Source: Takakia lepidozioides (lineage: Eukaryota > Streptophyta > Takakiopsida > Takakiales > Takakiaceae). From it: a stretch of DNA of 64,000 nt. This document shows, piece after piece, positions 43,298 through 52,635 of this stretch; positions within the stretch are counted from its first letter, which is position 1; each line of letters begins with the position of its first letter. The notes under the pieces are model-generated. The model made no database searches and was not told the origin of the DNA. It saw only the letters and a program-made list of their open reading frames with translations. Location: the NCBI GenBank assembly GCA_030704615.1, contig CM060732.1:4962001-5026000 (forward strand), in the 5' to 3' direction. The position numbers were made by a program, and so were the translations under genes.

Positions 43298-44809
43298 TTG
43301 AGTGTCAACACGGAGGTGCCACTAGTTGCTGGGGACAGTGCCGGTTCGAGCACTAGCGATACTAGTGGGTACACGAGACGAGGTGTGCGGTTTAGGCCAC
43401 CTTCACCTCCTGTGTCTTCACGGAAGGTTCTGATTCGGATTGTGAATCAGGAGGCTCATACGGCGGGTGCAAGTTGTTTCTTTGCCATTGTTGTGGGACA
43501 CAATGGAGGAGATGTATGGAGCTACCAAGGGGCCACGAAGGTACTCTGGGGCGGTGGGCACCATTGAGTTGGATGATTTTATCCAAGAGTTTGATAGTTG
43601 GTGTGATTTGCAGCAAATGCGCAATCCACAACTATTTACGCCGTTCATGGCATGGAAAGGGCTGTTTCAGCACCTTGAGGGGCCGCCTATGGATGATTAC
43701 CATGAGTTCAGGCGGGGGCATGAGGTTGAGATCGAGGAGTGGAGGATGTACTGGTCACCCGACTATGTCTCCATCACTAGGGGCACTAGAGCCACGAGGG
43801 CAGTGGCTACACCTGCCGCTGCACCGGCAGCTTCAGCAAGTAGCAGTGGGACTGGTGGTACAGTAGCTACGACGTCCACCCAAGCCACTACCGCACCAGC
43901 ACTAGCACCCGTGCCTGCCTTCAACCCTGTTGTGGAGTTCTTCGAAGAGTTGAGAGGGAACTACCAAGGGGTGAGGACAGAGAAGTTGCGGAGCTTGCAA
44001 GAGTTCCAACGGAAGCCGACCGAGAGCTTGAGGGAGGCTTTCACTCGCATGAGGCGCTTGATAAATGTAACCAAAGGGGTTACGGAAGCTCAGGCAGTCC
44101 AATTCTGGTATGGGATATTGGACAAGGAGCTGAGGAGAAGGGTGCGGGATGCAACTCTCCTACAAGCGGCCCAACCCACCTTAGCAAATGTGTTTTTGCT
44201 GGCAGAGCGGATAGAGCTCAACATGGTGGAGGAACGAGTGGTCATGGTGGGATTTGCTAAGGAGACACCACGGGGTAGTGGTGCTCCTAGCCAACCACTA
44301 CCTCAACGTGCTCAAGGCAACAAGGGGGCTCAGGTGAAGCTCAGGGAAGGGCAGAGAGGACCTCAGATGCAGGGGTCTCTCCCTTCATTTGCTGGCCAAC
44401 AACGGGCGGATGTGGTGTGCTGGACATGTGGAGGACCCCATGTCAAGAAGGATTGCCCAGAGGGAGGCAAAGGGCCGGCACATGCACAGCCTGCACAGTT
44501 GCAGTGTGGGCATTGTGGCAAGCACGGGCATGGAGAGGCCCAGTGTATAGTTTGCATCCTGAGTTGCGCCCAGGCCAGTTCCAAGGGAACAATGGTGGCC
44601 GGGGGCGAGGTGGAGCAGCCCAGAGAGGACGAGGTGGCCAGCCACGAGGTGCAGGCCAAGGGCAAGCTCAACGTGGCCAAGGACGCGGAGGTCAGGGTGT
44701 TGACCAAGGCATGGCCAACCGGCTTCAGCAGCTAGAGCAGAGGCTCGCTGCCATGGCTACAGCTCAGGTGGTACCGGCTCTAAGGCCGGATGGTCCACCT
44801 CCTGCCTGA
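43298..44809 (+). CDS. gag: Gag of the methyltransferase retrotransposon
   Basis: A first frame (43298-43450) supplies the N-terminus. The main frame from about 43467 has a capsid-like helical domain (FFEELRGNYQGVRTEKLRSL, TESLREAFTRMRRLINVTKG, VQFWYGILDKELRRRVRDAT) after an Ala/Ser/Thr-rich linker. It then has two zinc knuckles: CWTCGGPHVKKDC (CX2CX3HX4C, about 44419-44457) and CGHCGKHGHGEAQC (CX2CX4HX4C, about 44506-44547). Directly after the second knuckle the frame shifts and continues as an RG-rich tail (GRGRGGAAQRGRGGQPRG) and a short coiled-coil (MANRLQQLEQRLAAMA) ending at 44809. Gag packages the element RNA. Two knuckles plus an RGG tail suggest strong RNA binding. Confidence 0.85.
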
Positions 44810-44823
44810 GGGAGGAGAGAGAT

Positions 44824-46165
44824 ATGGGAGGCATGGGATTCATGTGTGGAGCAGCACTACCACTAGTGCAGGTGGAGTCTGCTGCAGCCGTGACTCGAGG
44901 AGCAGCACGAGTTCCTGAGCCACGAGGTGCAGAGGTGGAGTTGGATCCACAGCGTGGGGAGGCAAGCCGTCAGGCTAGGCTTCCTCAGTCATTCACATTG
45001 GCGGAGACAGTGTCGACGCCATCCATGGCACCTAGTTCTCGCCCGACTGTTACCGAGGCGGAGGTTACTATGCCATGGGGGAGAGCTACACGGGTAGCAC
45101 CACTACCTAGTGTTGCCAAGGCTACGGCAGCTAGTGTGCTGCTAGGAGCGGCCACATCTGTGTGCCAGGCTCCATTGTTCTCGGCTACCATGATTGCGAC
45201 GCCGGGGGTAAGACCAGCTGAGGTGTTCAGGCTGGCAGCTACACTCTGTGAGAGTGGGGAGGTTACTTCATCTTCTGCGGAGATAGTGGGAGGTGTAGTG
45301 CCGGAGGGATCCTCGGATTTGAGGGTCAAGACTGCCACGGCGGCGCCATGGCAAGCTGCAGCTGCCAGGTTGATGGAGCTGCCAGCTAGGCCAGCCATTG
45401 AGCGCGCCATGGTGACACCTGGAGTTGTCATGTTAGACAACCAGGATGGCATTTTCTGTTTGAGTGGACCGGCAGGCAAGAGGTACCGGCCACTGCGAGT
45501 CTTGTTGGACTCGGGAGCTCAGCCACTGATGCTGGGCAGAGCTGCTATTGCAGGCTTGGGCCTCACGGAGGCGGATGGATATGGAGCCTTGTCCTTTCCA
45601 GATACAGACGTCTCTGGGAGGATCGGAGCAGGCTCGGGGCATGACACGGCATGAGTTGGCTATCAGACTACGGCCGGATCACCCTACAGATGGCTCAGTG
45701 ATGCGAGCCAAGGCCATTGTGACAGACGCAGTCTCATACGATGTCCTGGTGGTGGGGGCAGTGTTGTACCCCATGGGCTTCACCCTGGATTTTTGGGAGG
45801 AGTCAGCTTCCTATAGGCCTGCATGGCAGTCAGGGGAGGGCCGGCGTGTGCAGCTCCCTGTGACGTTCATAGGAGGAGTTGCGGTTGCCCAGCGAGGCAA
45901 GATGCCGACACTAGCAGCATTCACAGCGGCAGTGAGTTGGCCTAGAGAGTTGCTTGAGGGCAATGCTCATTCAGAGGATGTACCACCTCCGGGAGAGCAG
46001 GATGACATGTATGGTATGGCGGAGTTGCCTACCATGGTTGCTCAGACTCCATTGTGGGGCACGAGCAAGGATTTGCAGCGGGATGCTGATCGACGGGTGC
46101 AACAAGCCTGGGTGGAGGCTTTTGTACCGTCAGGAGAGGAGGAGAGTGTGGGGATTGCACCAGGA
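44824..46165 (+). CDS. Protease region of pol
   Basis: An Ala/Thr/Val-rich linker of about 210 residues is followed by PLRVLLDSGAQPLMLGRAAI, the DSGA active-site loop of a retropepsin (about 45493-45552). After a frame change near 45600 come MTRHELAIRLRPD and DAVSYDVLVVGAVLYPMGFT, replacing the usual ILGMDWL strand, then a conserved tail with LDFWEESASYRPAW. Linker and protease are in frame 1, the rest in frame 2. Another one-base shift at about 46170 restores frame 1 for the methyltransferase, so in an intact copy gag-PR-methyltransferase-RT would be one polyprotein or a frameshifted pair. Confidence 0.75.
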
Positions 46166-46173
46166 CCACCTCA

Positions 46174-47190
46174 ATGTCTCCATTGGACACCACACCTATT
46201 GTGTGGCAGTCTCCGGATGAAGGCATTTGTCTTCTGGACTTGTTTGGCGGGATCAGCACCGGATTGGCTGCTGTGTTACAGGCAGGTGTACGAGTTCGGC
46301 GTTACCTGTATGTGGAGAGGGATGAGACTGCACGACGCGTTTCACTTCGCCATGTTGCTCAGTTGGTGCAGCGGTACCCTGAGTTGTTGTCGGTGTCTGC
46401 AATTCGTGGATATCAGCAGGCCTTGCCAGCAGACATTTCGTTGCTGGGGGCGCAGGATTTGGAGCGGGTTGGCTCCATTGATCTGGTAGTGGCAGGTTGG
46501 CCCTGCCAAGGGCATTCATCAGCCGGGCATGGCAATGGATTGCGAGACTCGAGGTCGGGTCTGTTTTGGGAGATGGTGCGGGTTTTGCGCCACTTGCAGC
46601 TTCATCAAGCTGTATCTCCAGCATACATCTTGGAGAATGTGCCACTGATGGGCGATTCTCGGGCCAGGGTGATGGCCAGTGTGCATCAAGTCCGGTCGTG
46701 GCTTGGGTCAGCAGTGTTGCTAGATGCAGCTACAGTGGGGTCACGGGCTCATCGTCCACGGCTATGGTGGACTAACATGATGCCACCCGCACTGCTCAAG
46801 CGTGCATTTGATGGGGTGCAGCGGCCAGCACATCTCACAGTGGATAACATTCTGGACACAGGGAGGCAGTCTCAACGTGTGAGACACGATGACCGTTCGC
46901 CTTTGCAGTGGTCAACAAGGTGGGTCAACCACGAGCAGCATTACCTACACTGCTCAGCTTCCCAGGATCGCATGCTTTCCGGGATAGTGGACCTGGCCTC
47001 CTGTGGGATGCTCAGTTGCAGCAGTTAGTGGAGCCTAATGCTGACGAGCGTGAGCGGGCAATGGGTTTTACCACTGGTACCACGGCGGTGTCGTCTCTTT
47101 CTGAGGCATCACGTCGTCAAGTGTTGGGGCAAGCAATGGATCTCAATTGCTTGACCTGGATTATCAGCTTGGCTCTAGCTGAGCAACGCA
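46174..47190 (+). CDS. Cytosine-5 DNA methyltransferase domain, DNMT3-like, inside pol
   Basis: About 330 residues carry all main C5-methyltransferase motifs in canonical order. Motif I (SAM binding): ICLLDLFGGISTGLAAVL. Motif II-like: YLYVERDETARR. Motif IV with the catalytic Cys: VVAGWPCQGHSSAGHGNG. Motif VI: YILENVPLMG. Motif VIII: DAATVGSRAHRPRLWWTN, closer to DNMT3 (D-A--V--AHR-R--W-N) than to DNMT1. Then, after a frameshift at about 46905-46945, KVGQPRAALPTLLSFPGSHA, ADERERAMGF (motif IX side) and RRQVLGQAMDLNCL, corresponding to motif X. The linear order I to X argues against plant DRM enzymes, which are permuted. It would methylate cytosines in DNA, possibly the element's own. One frameshift inside the domain means this copy is inactive if the sequence is right. 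Confidence 0.9.
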
Positions 47191-47519
47191 GAGTGCGGAA
47201 TACACTTCCCTCAATGGTCTCTCTGCCTACCGAGACGGTACAGGCAGTGAGTGGGGGCGAGCATATGAGGACCACGGGGTGCATGCATCCATGGCACACG
47301 TGGGAGGTGCTCGAGGTTCAGAGAGGGAGTTGGCAGCCAAGGCGGCTGTGATGGATGAGGTTGGGGATTCTTCTCGAGTTGAGGAGGTCCTCAAGGATGA
47401 GATGATGGGGCAGGATGATGCCTTGTCATTGACTGAGCAAGGTAGGGAGTACTGCTCAAGAGGTTGCAGCAAGCACCACGGGACGCGTCCTCTACTCTAA
47501 GCCCACTGGACTTAAGGTT
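47191..47519 (+). other. Linker between methyltransferase and reverse transcriptase
   Basis: Frames are open but low in recognised motifs (acidic: EVGDSSRVEEVLKDEMMGQD). It probably holds a polyprotein cleavage region. Confidence 0.4.
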
Positions 47520-48480
47520 GTAGTTACGGAGGACAATTGGGAGCCTGACATTGGACCCATTGCACCGGAGGAGAGAGACGACGTATACGGCGGTTCCTGA
47601 GGGCTTACAGGAATTGCTTTACCTTCAGTTTGAAGGACTTGGAGCACTGAAGGGTCAAGAGATCCGTATTGAGTTGGCCACTGACACGCCAATCTTTCGG
47701 AGACCCTATAGATACAGTGACATGGAGAGGTCTTTGATTCGATGAGGACTCAAGATCTCTGGGAGGCAGGTTTGGTGGAGCTCTCTGGTGAGAGTATTCT
47801 TCAGCACAGTGATGCCAGCCAAGGGATGTCTATGGGCAATTGGACGGAGAGACTTATGTTGCGGTGATTACCGGCCTGTAAATCGTCAGACCAAGTCCGA
47901 TAAGTATGCCATGCCAACACCAGAGGAGATCTTTGATGCCATCGGGCATGCTAAGGCCTTTAGCACTTTGGATTTACGATCCGGATATCACCAGTTGCCA
48001 ATCAAGGAGGCGGACAAGCAGAAGACGGCATTCTGGGGGATCAATGAGCACGGCAAGGATTGCCTATATCAGTGGCGGTTCTTACCATTTGGGCTTAAGA
48101 ATGCTCCTGCAGAGTTTCAGAGAGTCATGGATAGGATTCTAGCAGGGGTGGACTTGCTCGGTGCTACATAGATGACATCATCATCTTTAGTGTTACGATG
48201 GAGGAGCATGAGAGACACCTTCAGGTGTATTGGAGCGCTTAAGAGCGCACGGATTGAAGTTGCATCCGGGGAAGTGCAAGTTTTTCCACAACCAGATTGA
48301 GTATCTGGGTCACATGATATATCCTGGAGGATTGGGGGTACAGCAGACTAAGGTAGAGGCCATTGCACAATTCCACGCCCCACGGATGTGAGCCGAGTTC
48401 GAGCTTTCATGGGGTTGGCAAACTATTATAGACGGTTTGTCAAGGGATTTAGTACCATTGCAAGGCTCTAACCAAGCTGA
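47520..48480 (+). CDS. pol: Reverse transcriptase domain (Ty3/gypsy)
   Basis: Recognisable order: KGQEIRIELATDTPIFRRPY, then CGDYRPVNRQTKSDKYAMPT, the palm entry FSTLDLRSGYHQLPIKEADK, RFLPFGLKNAPAEFQRVMDR, and across a one-base shift near 48165 CYIDDIIIFS, with the two catalytic aspartates. The thumb follows as LHPGKCKFFHNQIEYLGHMI and FMGLANYYRRFVKGF. Several frame changes (about 47745, 47790, 48165, 48235, 48400) interrupt it. YRPVN and LRSGYHQL place it in Ty3/gypsy, distinct in sequence from the two other pol copies in the window. Confidence 0.85.
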
Positions 48481-48960
48481 CCAAGGTGGACCAGGAGTGG
48501 CAGTGGGAAGATGAGCAGGAACGAGCTTTTCAAGAGCTCAAGGCGAGGTTGACCTCGGCGCCTATCTTGAGACGACCTATCAGGGGGCGTCCCTTTCAGC
48601 TGCATACGGATCGGAGCATCTGGGGCTTGGAGCGGTGCTCACACAGGTGGATGATGAGGGAAGAGAGTTCGTAGTGGCTTACGCTAGCCGCTCGAACAAC
48701 GCTGCAGAGGCAAAGTACAGCTCATATGAGGGAGAGTGCTTAGCTGCAGTGTGGGCCGTGGCACACTTCAGGTGCTATCTATACGGCAATCTTTTCACCC
48801 TTGTCACGGATCACCAGCCACTCAAGTAGTTGATGGAGTCAGACAAGCTTACGGGGAAGCTTGCACGGTGGGCACTTATACTCCAGGAGTATGACTTTCA
48901 GGTTGTGCATCGACCGGGTTGGTCAATCGGGATGCGGATGGATTGAGTCGCAATCCATGC
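48481..48960 (+). CDS. pol: RNase H domain
   Basis: RAFQELKARLTSAPILRRPI, FQLHTDRSIWGLGAVLTQVD (D of the active site, across a shift near 48630), KYSSYEGECLAAVWAV (E), and FTLVTDHQPLK (D) give the RNase H catalytic set. Then LTGKLARWALILQEYDFQVV and HRPG, the usual end before the spacer to integrase. A TAG after HQPLK (48827-48829) is in-frame and disabling. Confidence 0.8.
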
Positions 48961-49229
48961 ATGAGCCAGCAGGATGACACTGGAGCTCGGTGGCCATGGT
49001 GAGACGGACGAGGAGATGGTGCCGGGATGGCACGCATCTGCATTTTTGTGTATCTTGGCATCGGGAGGTCAGATTGGACCTACAACAGGGATGACTGTAG
49101 ACGGAGTGTCTGAGGACCCTGAGGCTAGTGATGAGCTAGGTGGTGCCAGAGATATACATGAGGATTCGGCTGTGTTGGACTACCTCCGCACGGGAGACAC
49201 GGCAGCCATTGTGACTGCCAGGGAGAGGG

Positions 49230-50000
49230 ATCGGATCCTACAACGAGCCAAGAGGTTCAAGTGGGAGGGGATACACCTACTTCGAGTGTGGGAGGGTGGT
49301 CGGGTAGGATTGTGCCTCACCCCACACAGCGTGCACGGTTAGTGCGGCATGCCCATGAGGAGTTGGGGCATTTTGGAGTGCGACGCACTCACAGTTTACT
49401 GCAGGGGCAGTATTGGTGCGTGGTATGCATACAGAGGTGCAACAGTTTGTGGCTAGGTGCATGGTGTGTGACAGGGTGCGTGCTTCGTTTAACACCCCTA
49501 CACCACAGTTGCATCCTTTACCTATCATGGGATTGGGCTACAGATGGAGTCTTGACTTCGCAGGACCGTTGCCACTGACTATGCGCCACCACAGATATGT
49601 GTTGGTGATGGTGGAGCACTTCTCCAAGTGGATTGAGTTGGTTCCATTGCCTGACAAGGCTAGTGAGGGGCTGCGTATGCATTCTTGGATCGTGTGCTTA
49701 GCCGATTTGGTGCTCCAGCTGAGGTACTCATGGACCAAGGGAGAGAGTTCTTGGGGAGTTTCAGGCTTTGTGTGATAAAGCCTTGATAGACCACCGCACC
49801 ACTTCTCGGATCATCCTGAGGCCGATGGCTTAGCAGAGAGAGTTGTTCAGACGGTGAAGAGGGGTTTGCGCAAGTATGGCTTGCAGAAGGGACACCTAGG
49901 AGATTGGGATCTTCAGGTTTCTTGGTTAGCCATGGGCTACAGGTTCAGCAAACAAGCATCACTTGCCTCCTTCTCACTGGCCGAGAGCCGGATTTGCCTG
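49230..50000 (+). CDS. pol: Integrase zinc-binding and catalytic core
   Basis: The N-terminal HHCC finger reads VRHAHEELGHFG and CMVCDRVRAS. The core follows: LGYRWSLDFAGPLPLTMRHH (first Asp), YVLVMVEHFSKWIELVPLPD, then in shifted frames the region around MDQGREFLG (second Asp, about 49730-49760) and HHPEADGLAERVVQTVKRG-like coding near 49810-49860 (Glu in ADGLAE). All three DDE positions are readable if frames are followed. Frameshifts lie at about 49420, 49670, 49750 and 49800. Confidence 0.75.
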
Positions 50001-50425
50001 CAGCCATTCGTAGGGACACTGCTCAAGTCCTTAACCTTGACGATCCGGACGTGTGGATACGTGCATGTGATCAGCGTGCAGAGTTGTTCAAGAAAGTCAT
50101 GCCCCATGGCTTTTGAGAACCTTGCCATTGCACAGCACCGTGATACGTTGAGGTATGCCACTATACGTGGTGGGGATATCGTCCTGGGGTTCGGAGGTTT
50201 AGCCCTGGTGACTATGTTTATTTGCAGCAGACTGCTCCTACGACTCTGGATGTTACTGTAGGGCGTGTTATTCTGAGGGTTCGAGAGGTGTTGCCCTCAG
50301 GGGTCCCGATCTAGAGGGTCGGGATGGCATGACTTGGAAGACCATGTGCGTAATTGTGCGCCATGTCACCTTCCCAATGTCGATGGCAGAGTTGACCCAA
50401 ACTTGGCAGTGGTACCTGCAGGTTT
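50001..50425 (+). CDS. Integrase C-terminal region
   Basis: It continues from integrase with LLTGREPDLPAAIRRDTAQV, DRAELFKK-like helices, FSPGDYVYLQQTAPTTLDVT, VGRVILRVREVLPSG and GRDGMTWKDHVRNCAPCHLP. GDYVYL is the GDxV-type beta barrel entry found in retroelement integrase tails (GPY/F-like module). Breaks at about 50105, 50190 and 50262. Confidence 0.6.
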
Positions 50426-50429
50426 GAGG

Positions 50430-50573
50430 TGCATGCTCTGTGGGTCTGCCAAAGGGGCAGCCACCATGCTGGTGTGTGATCGGTGCTCAAGGGTTGGCAT
50501 ATGGGATGCTTGACACCACCTCTTGAGAAGGTTCCTGACGGAGATTGGTTTGTGTCCACACTGCTTGGGATAG
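50430..50573 (+). CDS. PHD finger at the C-terminus of pol
   Basis: Codons for CMLC, MLVCDRCSR, WHMGCLTPPLEKVPDGDW and CPHCLG give a full C4-H-C3 zinc ligand set with the invariant Trp before the last Cys pair, as in PHD fingers. The ligands lie at 50430-50564. Two one-base shifts (after CSR, about 50492-50498; after DWF, about 50551) break the frame. A TAG at 50571-50573 follows. PHD fingers usually read the histone H3 tail. In an integrase tail one would expect targeting to particular chromatin, much as chromodomains do in chromoviruses. Confidence 0.85.
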
Positions 50574-50816
50574 TGGCAGTGGACATGACTGGAGGCAGCT
50601 AATAACATGGAGGCCAAGCTCATAGGAGTCAATACATGAGATCCCAAGCTCAAGTTCACAGGTTGCAAGATGGCGACTAACGATGGGGCAACTCTTGCAC
50701 CCGGCCTCTTGATCTATCGAGTTTGAGTGTAGTAGGGATAGTGGTGGAGGACTTAGTGAGGCTATGGTCACTATCACATCTTGTGGCTACCTGGACTTAG
50801 AGGGACCTAAGCACCA

Positions 50817-50828
50817 GCTAGGGGGCGA
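50817..50828 (+). other. Polypurine tract
   Basis: CTAGGGGGCGA lies directly before TTGTGTGGACTAG, the start of repeat R1. It is the only purine tract of this kind near the 3' end and marks a likely 3' LTR start at about 50830. Confidence 0.55.
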
Positions 50829-51010
50829 TTGTGTGGACTAGTGTGCTGCCATAGTGGGCAGCGTAGTGGCAGCCTGTGACTGACTAGTTGTAGCCTAGTG
50901 GTTGGACTAGTGCTGGACTAGTGGTAGTAGTGGTATACTAGTGTGTGGTGTGCACATGTGTTGTGTGGTTTTGGACAGCGATGTAGTTGTGTAGCGATAT
51001 GTATGCGCAC
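50828..51010 (+). repeat. Direct repeat R1 before the 3' copy of A
   Basis: 183 bp from ATTGTGTGGACTAG to GTATGCGCAC. It nearly equals R2 (51342-51527), from which it differs mainly by a few small indels. Confidence 0.85.
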
Positions 51011-51014
51011 CAGC

Positions 51015-51340
51015 TGTCAAGTTATTTTACCACTGGTGTGAAACTAGCTAGGAAATAGCTATCTTTTACATATTGACATTTGGGATTGGCCCAAGTGTCA
51101 ATCCAGGGGTCAAGGCAGATTTAGGCCCTGGAGTGGTTATCTTCACGGCAAGCGCGGGAGGCTCATCTTTCTCGAGTTGAGCCTCACCGCGCCTAGCTAT
51201 GGCGCCGTAGTGTGGATTCCCCATGGCGTGGGGTGCACTTGGCTTGACTTGTATTTGAGTGATGAGGTTATATATGCATGAGTTTATGCTTCAGCTTTGT
51301 GAGCTCGCATGAGCTCGTGCTTGTATTCTTCTTCTTTATC
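51015..51340 (+). repeat. 3' copy of terminal repeat A
   Basis: 326 bp, two substitutions from 38881-39206. It is enclosed by R1 and R2. Confidence 0.9.
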
Positions 51341-51341
51341 T

Positions 51342-51527
51342 ATTGTGTGGACTAGTGACTGCCATAGTGGGCAGCGTAGTGGCAGCCTAGTGACTGACTA
51401 GTTGTAGCCTAGTGGTTGGACTAGTGGCTGGACTAGTGGTAGACTAGTGGTATACTAGTGTGTGGTGTGCACATGTGTTGTGTGGTTTTGGACAGCGATG
51501 TAGTTGTGTAGCGATATGTATGCGCAC
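51342..51527 (+). repeat. Direct repeat R2 at the right end of the retrotransposon
   Basis: 186 bp ending GTATGCGCAC immediately before the host octamer GACATCAT. It is absent from the left end of the element. Confidence 0.85.
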
Positions 51528-52635
51528 GACATCATCAAAGCTGAGATTGTGTCAGATATAACTTTGGAGAATACACTTGTCGACATGTATGCCAAATGTG
51601 GGAACATGAAGGATGTGCATCAAGTGTTTGACAAGATGACTAAACGAGACATGGTCTCATGGAGTGCCATGATCGCAAGATACATACAGGATGGGTCTAG
51701 TAGGGAGGCTTTCAAGATCTATGAGCAGATGGAACTTGAAGGGGTGATGCCCAACCATGTCACATTTATTTGCATTCTCAATGCGTGTGCCAGCCTTGGA
51801 GCCTTGGGAAAGGGTAAAGAAGTCCATGCTGACATCTTGAAAGCTGAAATTACGTCATATGTAAATCTGGAGACTGCACTTGTAGACATGTAAGCCAAAT
51901 GTGGGAGCTTAGAGGATGCGCGTGAAGTGTTTGACAGTATGGCTAAACAAGATGTGGTCTCATGGAATGCGCTGATCATAGGATATGCTCAGCACGGGTG
52001 TGGTAGGGAGGCCTTGCTCCTATTGGAACAAATGCAACAGGAAGGCGTGAAGCCTAATAGTAGTACCTTCATATCTGTCTTTTCAGCAAGCAGCCATGGG
52101 GGTCTAGTGGATGAAAGCCATCAGTGCTTTGATTCCTTGAGACATGATCATGGTCTCACTGCTACAGTGGAGCATTTTAGCTGCATGGTGGACCTTCTTG
52201 GCCGTGCAGGGCGATTGTATAAAGCAGAGGACTTAATTAACACGTGCCAATCATGCCAGATGTTGGGGTATGGATGGCCTTGCTTGGTGCCTGCAGAGTT
52301 TGGAGATGTGGAGATAGCAGAACGTGTAGCAAAGAGCATTCTCAAGATTGATCTGGAGCACTCCGCGGCTTATGCGCTGCTATCAAACATTTATGTTGCG
52401 GCTGGCAGGTGGGATGACAAAGCAAAGGTGAGAAAAATGATGAAGGACAAGGGTATCAGAAAGGAGCCAGGGTGCAGCTGCATTGAGGTTGACAACAGGG
52501 TGCATACTTTTGTTGTAGGAGACAAATTGCATCCACAAATTCAGGAAATTCATGCTGAGCTGCAGAGATTGTCTGGACTGATGAAGGGGGTGGGATATAT
52601 TCCTGACACGCGCTTTGTGTTACATGACGTTTAGG
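51528..52635 (+). pseudogene. PPR gene, 3' part, up to the E+ domain
   Basis: It continues the copy broken at 38880: DIIKAEIVSDITLENTLVDM, YAKCGNMKDVHQVFDKMTKR, NACASLGALGKGKEVHADIL, then LVDM followed by TAA (51891-51893) where the other copies have TAT (Tyr) of DMYAKCG. The same frame goes on as AKCGSLEDAREVF and DVVSWNALIIGYAQHGCGRE, the E domain (HFSCMVDLLGRAGRLYKAED, ending with a shift near 52240) and E+ (EPGCSCIEVDNRVHTFVVGD, HPQIQEIHAELQRLSGLMKG, DTRFVLHDV) with a stop at 52632-52634, where the DYW domain would begin. Apart from the retrotransposon and this TAA it is the best-preserved PPR copy. Confidence 0.85.

Larger units (their letters stand above)
38881..51527 (+). mobile_element. 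Ty3/gypsy retrotransposon encoding a DNA methyltransferase and a PHD finger
   Basis: The element interrupts a PPR gene and is flanked by GACATCAT on both sides (5-bp ATCAT would be the usual gypsy duplication). Order on the plus strand: terminal repeat (38881-39206), leader with minisatellite, gag (43298-44809), protease (about 45490-46150), cytosine-5 methyltransferase (46190-47190), RT (47520-48480), RNase H (48480-48960), integrase (49230-50000), C-terminal domain and PHD finger (to 50573), polypurine tract CTAGGGGGCGA (50817-50828), then an irregular 3' terminal structure. PR-RT-RH-IN order makes it Ty3/gypsy. The two 326-bp terminal copies differ at two positions, so the insertion looks recent. 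The reading frame nevertheless breaks about a dozen times, many at single-base indels. Confidence 0.85.
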
